Shown here one piece after another: positions 61,045-64,000 of a stretch of 64,000 nt of DNA. A model generated the notes under the pieces. That model had not been told where the DNA came from and ran no database searches. It saw only the letters and a list, made by a program, of their open reading frames with translations. Both the position numbers and the translations under genes were made by a program. Every line of letters begins with the position of its first letter. Position 1 is the stretch's first letter. Source of the DNA: Peribacillus alkalitolerans (GTDB lineage: Bacteria > Bacillota > Bacilli > Bacillales > DSM-1321); the NCBI RefSeq assembly GCF_010882125.1, contig NZ_JAAGVZ010000008.1:156546-220545 (forward strand). The letters run 5' to 3'.

Positions 61045-61224
61045 TTAAACTTTACTTAGGTTGATCGTACTGCCTCCAAGCTTATTTGAACAAGCTTCAT
61101 TAATCTTTGAAACGACTAGAGCAGGGTCAGTTTGGAAAACACGCTGAAAAACTTCTCGACGTGATTTAGTCTTTTCAATTTTGATTCCTTTATTTTGAAA
61201 CTTAGAAATAATATCAGTAACCAT
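61045..61224 (-). CDS. Small soluble protein, unknown
   Basis: 59 residues, basic, mixed alpha/beta (IISKFQNKGIKIEKTKSRRE, LVVSKINEACSNKLGG). ATG 61224 has GGGGGATGG upstream; ATG 61233 touches the G-run and is less likely. Stands between DedA and the lipoprotein gene with its own terminator. No family recognised. Confidence 0.55.
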   Translation of the reverse strand: MVTDIISKFQNKGIKIEKTKSRREVFQRVFQTDPALVVSKINEACSNKLGGSTINLSKV

Positions 61225-61319
61225 TGCTTCCATCCCCCAAACTCTTATTTTTTATCGAACGTTTCAATTGATATTTCTTTTATTCCCAGCTCTTGAAATG
61301 ACTAAACTATATTTTCTTA

Positions 61320-62063
61320 TTAATTTTGAATGTTAACTTGGTATTTAGAGTGATCGTGTATTTCATCTTTAACAACGTGGATTTGAATGTTATGTATGCC
61401 TGTTTCACTAAAAGTGATTTCAGCCATATATGATCCAGGTTTTATTTCATTAGCAGGAATATACAGATGTTTATCTGTACCCTCCAGCCAAACTTCGAAT
61501 TGAACTTCTGATTTCTCCAAAGGATGATGTTCATTTTTGATGGACACCAATAGTTCTTGCTTTCCTATAGATTGAACAGCTTTTGGATTGAATTCGAACT
61601 CTACATGTGAATGGTGATGCTCTGAAGTGGTATTCTTTTTACTGGAACTAACATTACCTGCTTGTACAACCGTTATTTCATCTTCTGGCATAGTATGCAT
61701 ATTAGAAGCAGTAACATGTGCTGTGATTCGATATGTACCTGCAGTTTGGAAGATATATTCTGCCTCATAATTTCCCTGCTTGGTATTTTTCGTGTCAATC
61801 ATTTGTTTTGTATTTTCCCCTGTCTTTACAATCTCAAAGACTACTTCGCTTGCATTTACCGGCTGATCATTTTGAGAAACCTCAACGACAATTTTTGTTT
61901 TCTCACCAGTTTTAGCTTGATTTGATAATTGTATTTCCGCCTTTATGGGAGTGGCAGATTTATCAACTTGTTCTTTTGTTTCTGAATCTTTCTTGTCTCC
62001 TATTCCATTGCATCCAGTTAAAATAACTAAAAATGTCATAGATAGTAGTAAAAGTTTATTCAT
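61320..62063 (-). CDS. YtkA-like domain lipoprotein
   Basis: 247-residue lipoprotein: signal peptide with lipobox LTGC (Cys18), a short linker, and two beta-sandwich YtkA/FixH-type repeats (about 42-130 and 150-245). The second half of each shows the same GxYxAExxF...G-xxxI pattern: QGNYEAEYIFQTAGTYRI and PGSYMAEITFSETGIHNI. A SEHHHSHVEFEF histidine cluster between them, and HDHS near the end, could bind copper or another metal (inference). ATG 62063. Confidence 0.82.
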   Translation of the reverse strand: MNKLLLLSMTFLVILTGCNGIGDKKDSETKEQVDKSATPIKAEIQLSNQAKTGEKTKIVVEVSQNDQPVNASEVVFEIVKTGENTKQMIDTKNTKQGNYEAEYIFQTAGTYRITAHVTASNMHTMPEDEITVVQAGNVSSSKKNTTSEHHHSHVEFEFNPKAVQSIGKQELLVSIKNEHHPLEKSEVQFEVWLEGTDKHLYIPANEIKPGSYMAEITFSETGIHNIQIHVVKDEIHDHSKYQVNIQN

Positions 62064-62344
62064 GCTTACTCTCCTGTATTTCTAAACTTGATAAATACAT
62101 TCTACCCATAAATTGTGAAGAATGAATGAAGTTTATGTTGAGTAAAAATTAAAAATCGTATTTATGCTACCAGCTATCTTCCAAAAAATTTTCACCCATC
62201 TATAAATTCCTCTTCATAGTTAGAAAAACCTTTAATAATCATGAAAATTCATCCATATATATGAAGTAATCTTGACAAACAACAAGGCTATGATGTTTGA
62301 CTGAAAGTTTAAGATTTTCTATAATTATCTTTATCTTACAATCT

Positions 62345-62464
62345 TGTAGAGGTGATGTAAGTGGGGCTGTAAAAAAACGTTTATATATAAATAAAAACAC
62401 AAATAAGATTTTAAACCCTCAGGAGGTGACTCCTTTCTCGCAGCGTGCGGGATAAGGAAGCTAT
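62345..62464 (+). promoter_or_regulatory. Structured leader of the CorC-type gene
   Basis: Two adjacent hairpins just before the start: AGGAGGTGACTCCT (62422-62435) and CTCGCAGCGTGCGGGA (about 62437-62453), followed by AAGGAAG and the TTG start. The first hides a Shine-Dalgarno-like AGGAGG. Upstream is AGGTGATGTAAGTGGGGCTG. I recall this AGGAGGTGACTCCT block before related Bacillus genes, which suggests a conserved regulatory RNA. It lacks the M-box consensus. Confidence 0.5.
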
Positions 62465-63829
62465 TTGGACATATTAAACTTGGTTATTGTAGCCATTTTA
62501 ATTGCTTTTACGGCATTTTTCGTAGCTGCAGAATTTGCCATTGTGAAGATTAGATCGTCAAGGATTGATCAGTTGATTGAAGAAGGTCGTTCTGGCGCAA
62601 TGTCTGCTAGAATTGTAACCACACATTTGGATGAGTATTTATCTGCTTGCCAACTAGGTATTACCATAACAGCATTAGGCTTGGGGTGGTTGGGAGAACC
62701 AACTGTCGAAAGCATGCTTAGACCAGTATTCAATAATTTTGACATCCCTGAATCGGTATCGCACGTTCTAACATTCGCAATCGCATTCGCGTTCATTACA
62801 TTCATTCATGTAGTCGTTGGTGAATTAGCTCCAAAAACACTAGCAATTCAAAAAGCGGAAACAGTCAGTCTTATGACGGCTAAGCCATTAATGATTTTTT
62901 ATAAAATCATGTATCCATTTATCTTCGTTTTAAACGGATCAGCTAGAATTGTGACAAGAATGTTTGGGTTGAAACCAGCTTCAGAGCATGATATCGCCCA
63001 TTCTGAAGAAGAGCTACGAATAATACTTTCAGAAAGCTATAAAAGTGGTGAAATTAACCAATCTGAATTCAAGTATGTAAATAAAATATTTGAATTCGAT
63101 GATCGTATCGCAAAAGAAATCATGGTACCGCGAACTGAAATCGTAACTCTTTCAAAAGAAGATACCATGGAAACTTTCTTTACTGTTTTAAAGGAAGAAA
63201 AGTTCACACGTTATCCGATCATTGATGGAGATAAGGACCATGTAGTGGGCATGATCAATGTGAAGGAACTATTCACTGATATGCTTACAAACCAATCCTT
63301 CAATTCACAACCTATTGAGCCATATATTCGTCCTATTATTCGAATTATTGATACTGTGCCCATCCATGATCTACTGTTAAAAATGCAAAAAGAAAGAATT
63401 CATATGGCCATTCTAATGGATGAGTATGGTGGAACATCAGGATTAGTAACAGTTGAAGATATACTTGAAGAAATTGTTGGGGAAATCCGTGATGAATTCG
63501 ATCTCGATGAAATTGCAGAAGTACGAAAATTGGCTGATAACCATTTCCTATTTGATGCAAAAGTTCTTATCAGTCAGGTGAACGACCTGCTAGGAACAGA
63601 CATTGACGATGAGGACATCGATACAATTGGTGGATGGATCCTAACTGAAAACTACGAAGCTAAACAAGGTGATATTTTAGAATATGACACCTATTCTTTT
63701 ATCATAAAAGAAATGGAAGAACACCACATTCGTTACGTTGAAGTTCTTAAGAAATCAGAATCTGTATCTGCAGTATCTGAAGAGGAAACACCTATTCTCG
63801 TAAATGAAAAGTCAGAAATAGTTTCTTAA
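62465..63829 (+). CDS. CNNM/CorC-family magnesium exporter (MpfA/YhdP-like)
   Basis: 454 residues. N-terminal DUF21/CNNM membrane domain (about 1-190: [24 protein letters not shown]), paired CBS domains (about 205-335: [28 protein letters not shown]) and a CorC_HlyC domain (about 350-430). B. subtilis MpfA (YhdP) of this family exports Mg(II); which paralogue this is, is uncertain. Starts with TTG 62465 after AAGGAAG, behind a structured leader. Confidence 0.88.
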   Translation: MDILNLVIVAILIAFTAFFVAAEFAIVKIRSSRIDQLIEEGRSGAMSARIVTTHLDEYLSACQLGITITALGLGWLGEPTVESMLRPVFNNFDIPESVSHVLTFAIAFAFITFIHVVVGELAPKTLAIQKAETVSLMTAKPLMIFYKIMYPFIFVLNGSARIVTRMFGLKPASEHDIAHSEEELRIILSESYKSGEINQSEFKYVNKIFEFDDRIAKEIMVPRTEIVTLSKEDTMETFFTVLKEEKFTRYPIIDGDKDHVVGMINVKELFTDMLTNQSFNSQPIEPYIRPIIRIIDTVPIHDLLLKMQKERIHMAILMDEYGGTSGLVTVEDILEEIVGEIRDEFDLDEIAEVRKLADNHFLFDAKVLISQVNDLLGTDIDDEDIDTIGGWILTENYEAKQGDILEYDTYSFIIKEMEEHHIRYVEVLKKSESVSAVSEEETPILVNEKSEIVS

Positions 63830-63926
63830 TAGAAAGAACCTTTTTTCACCTTCAAATGTGAAATAAACCCGGCAGAAACTGAGGGCACTGAAAAACTTGC
63901 ATTTTTAAAAATGTAAACATGGTGAG

Positions 63927-63982
63927 ATAAAAAAAGGGCAATTTCTCGTTCGATTTAGAACAAGAAATTGCCCTTTTTTATC
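63927..63982 (+). terminator. Strong intrinsic terminator
   Basis: AAAAAAGGGCAATTTCT pairs with AGAAATTGCCCTTTTTT around about 18 nt; bidirectional. Confidence 0.88.
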
Positions 63983-64000
63983 CCTTTTCTTTATCCCTTT

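Noticed and set aside
62280..62464. M-box magnesium riboswitch
   Set aside because: The conserved GUUAGGUGAGGCUCCU-type opening and later blocks are not present.

Overview
The window is chromosomal DNA from a low-GC, endospore-forming member of the Bacillaceae. Evidence: an alpha/beta-type small acid-soluble spore protein, YheC/YheD, YhaL and tandem SscA/YjcZ-type sporulation mini-proteins, together with a gene order that largely follows the yha-yhe region of Bacillus subtilis (hemE, hmoB, yhaA, ecsCBA, hit, serC, trpP, yhaH, hpr, yhaI, sscA, prsA, yhaL, yhaM, yhaN, yhaO, yhaP, yhaQ, yhzD, yhaR, hemZ, yhaX, yheA, yheDC, yheE, ssp, bmrCD, nhaX). I see no phage, integrase, transposase or CRISPR array; this is core chromosome with small accessory insertions.

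Layout. 1-6.3 kb: start of hemE, the heme-degrading HmoB, a LiaFSR cell-envelope stress system, a YhfA-like permease and a PAP2 phosphatase. 6.5-13.5 kb: amidohydrolase YhaA, the Ecs ABC transporter, HIT protein, SerC and the tryptophan transporter TrpP with a textbook TRAP-binding leader. 13.6-18.8 kb: the ScoC/Hpr transition-state repressor, YhaI, three tandem sporulation mini-proteins, the PrsA foldase and YhaL. 18.9-27.9 kb: YhaM nuclease, the YhaNO SbcCD-like pair, the YhaQP ABC exporter, YhzD and YhaR. 28.0-30.2 kb: an accessory two-gene cassette (FeeM-like acyltransferase fused to a class V aminotransferase, plus a PlsY paralogue). 30.4-37.8 kb: HemZ, YhaX, YheA, the YheDC ATP-grasp pair, a ferritin-like protein and YheE. 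37.9-43.1 kb: a CstR-type repressor, a YxkF/MsmX pair, a zinc-ribbon protein, a SASP gene with an unusual structured leader, and fumarase. 43.3-50.7 kb: the BmrCD multidrug transporter behind a leader-peptide attenuator, a SigY-type ECF sigma operon with its own promoter, and an MFS exporter. 50.9-63.8 kb: a degenerate HPr-like protein, a class A PBP, NhaX, a Nudix enzyme, ThiT under a TPP riboswitch, a CDF exporter, a sporulation-type kinase, a decayed symporter, a DedA protein, a YtkA-type lipoprotein and an MpfA/CorC-type magnesium exporter.

The themes are envelope stress and secretion (LiaFSR, Ecs, PrsA, PBP, PAP2, DedA), the transition to sporulation (Hpr, SASP, YheCD, SscA-like peptides, kinase) and RNA-level regulation (TRAP site, TPP riboswitch, bmr attenuator, structured leaders). 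The three least explained signals are a tRNA-like cloverleaf in the SASP leader (41240-41372), two inverted arrays of about 20-bp TCGA-centred repeats in convergent gene gaps (40533-40655 and 51743-51840), and the acyltransferase-aminotransferase/PlsY cassette (28013-30170).
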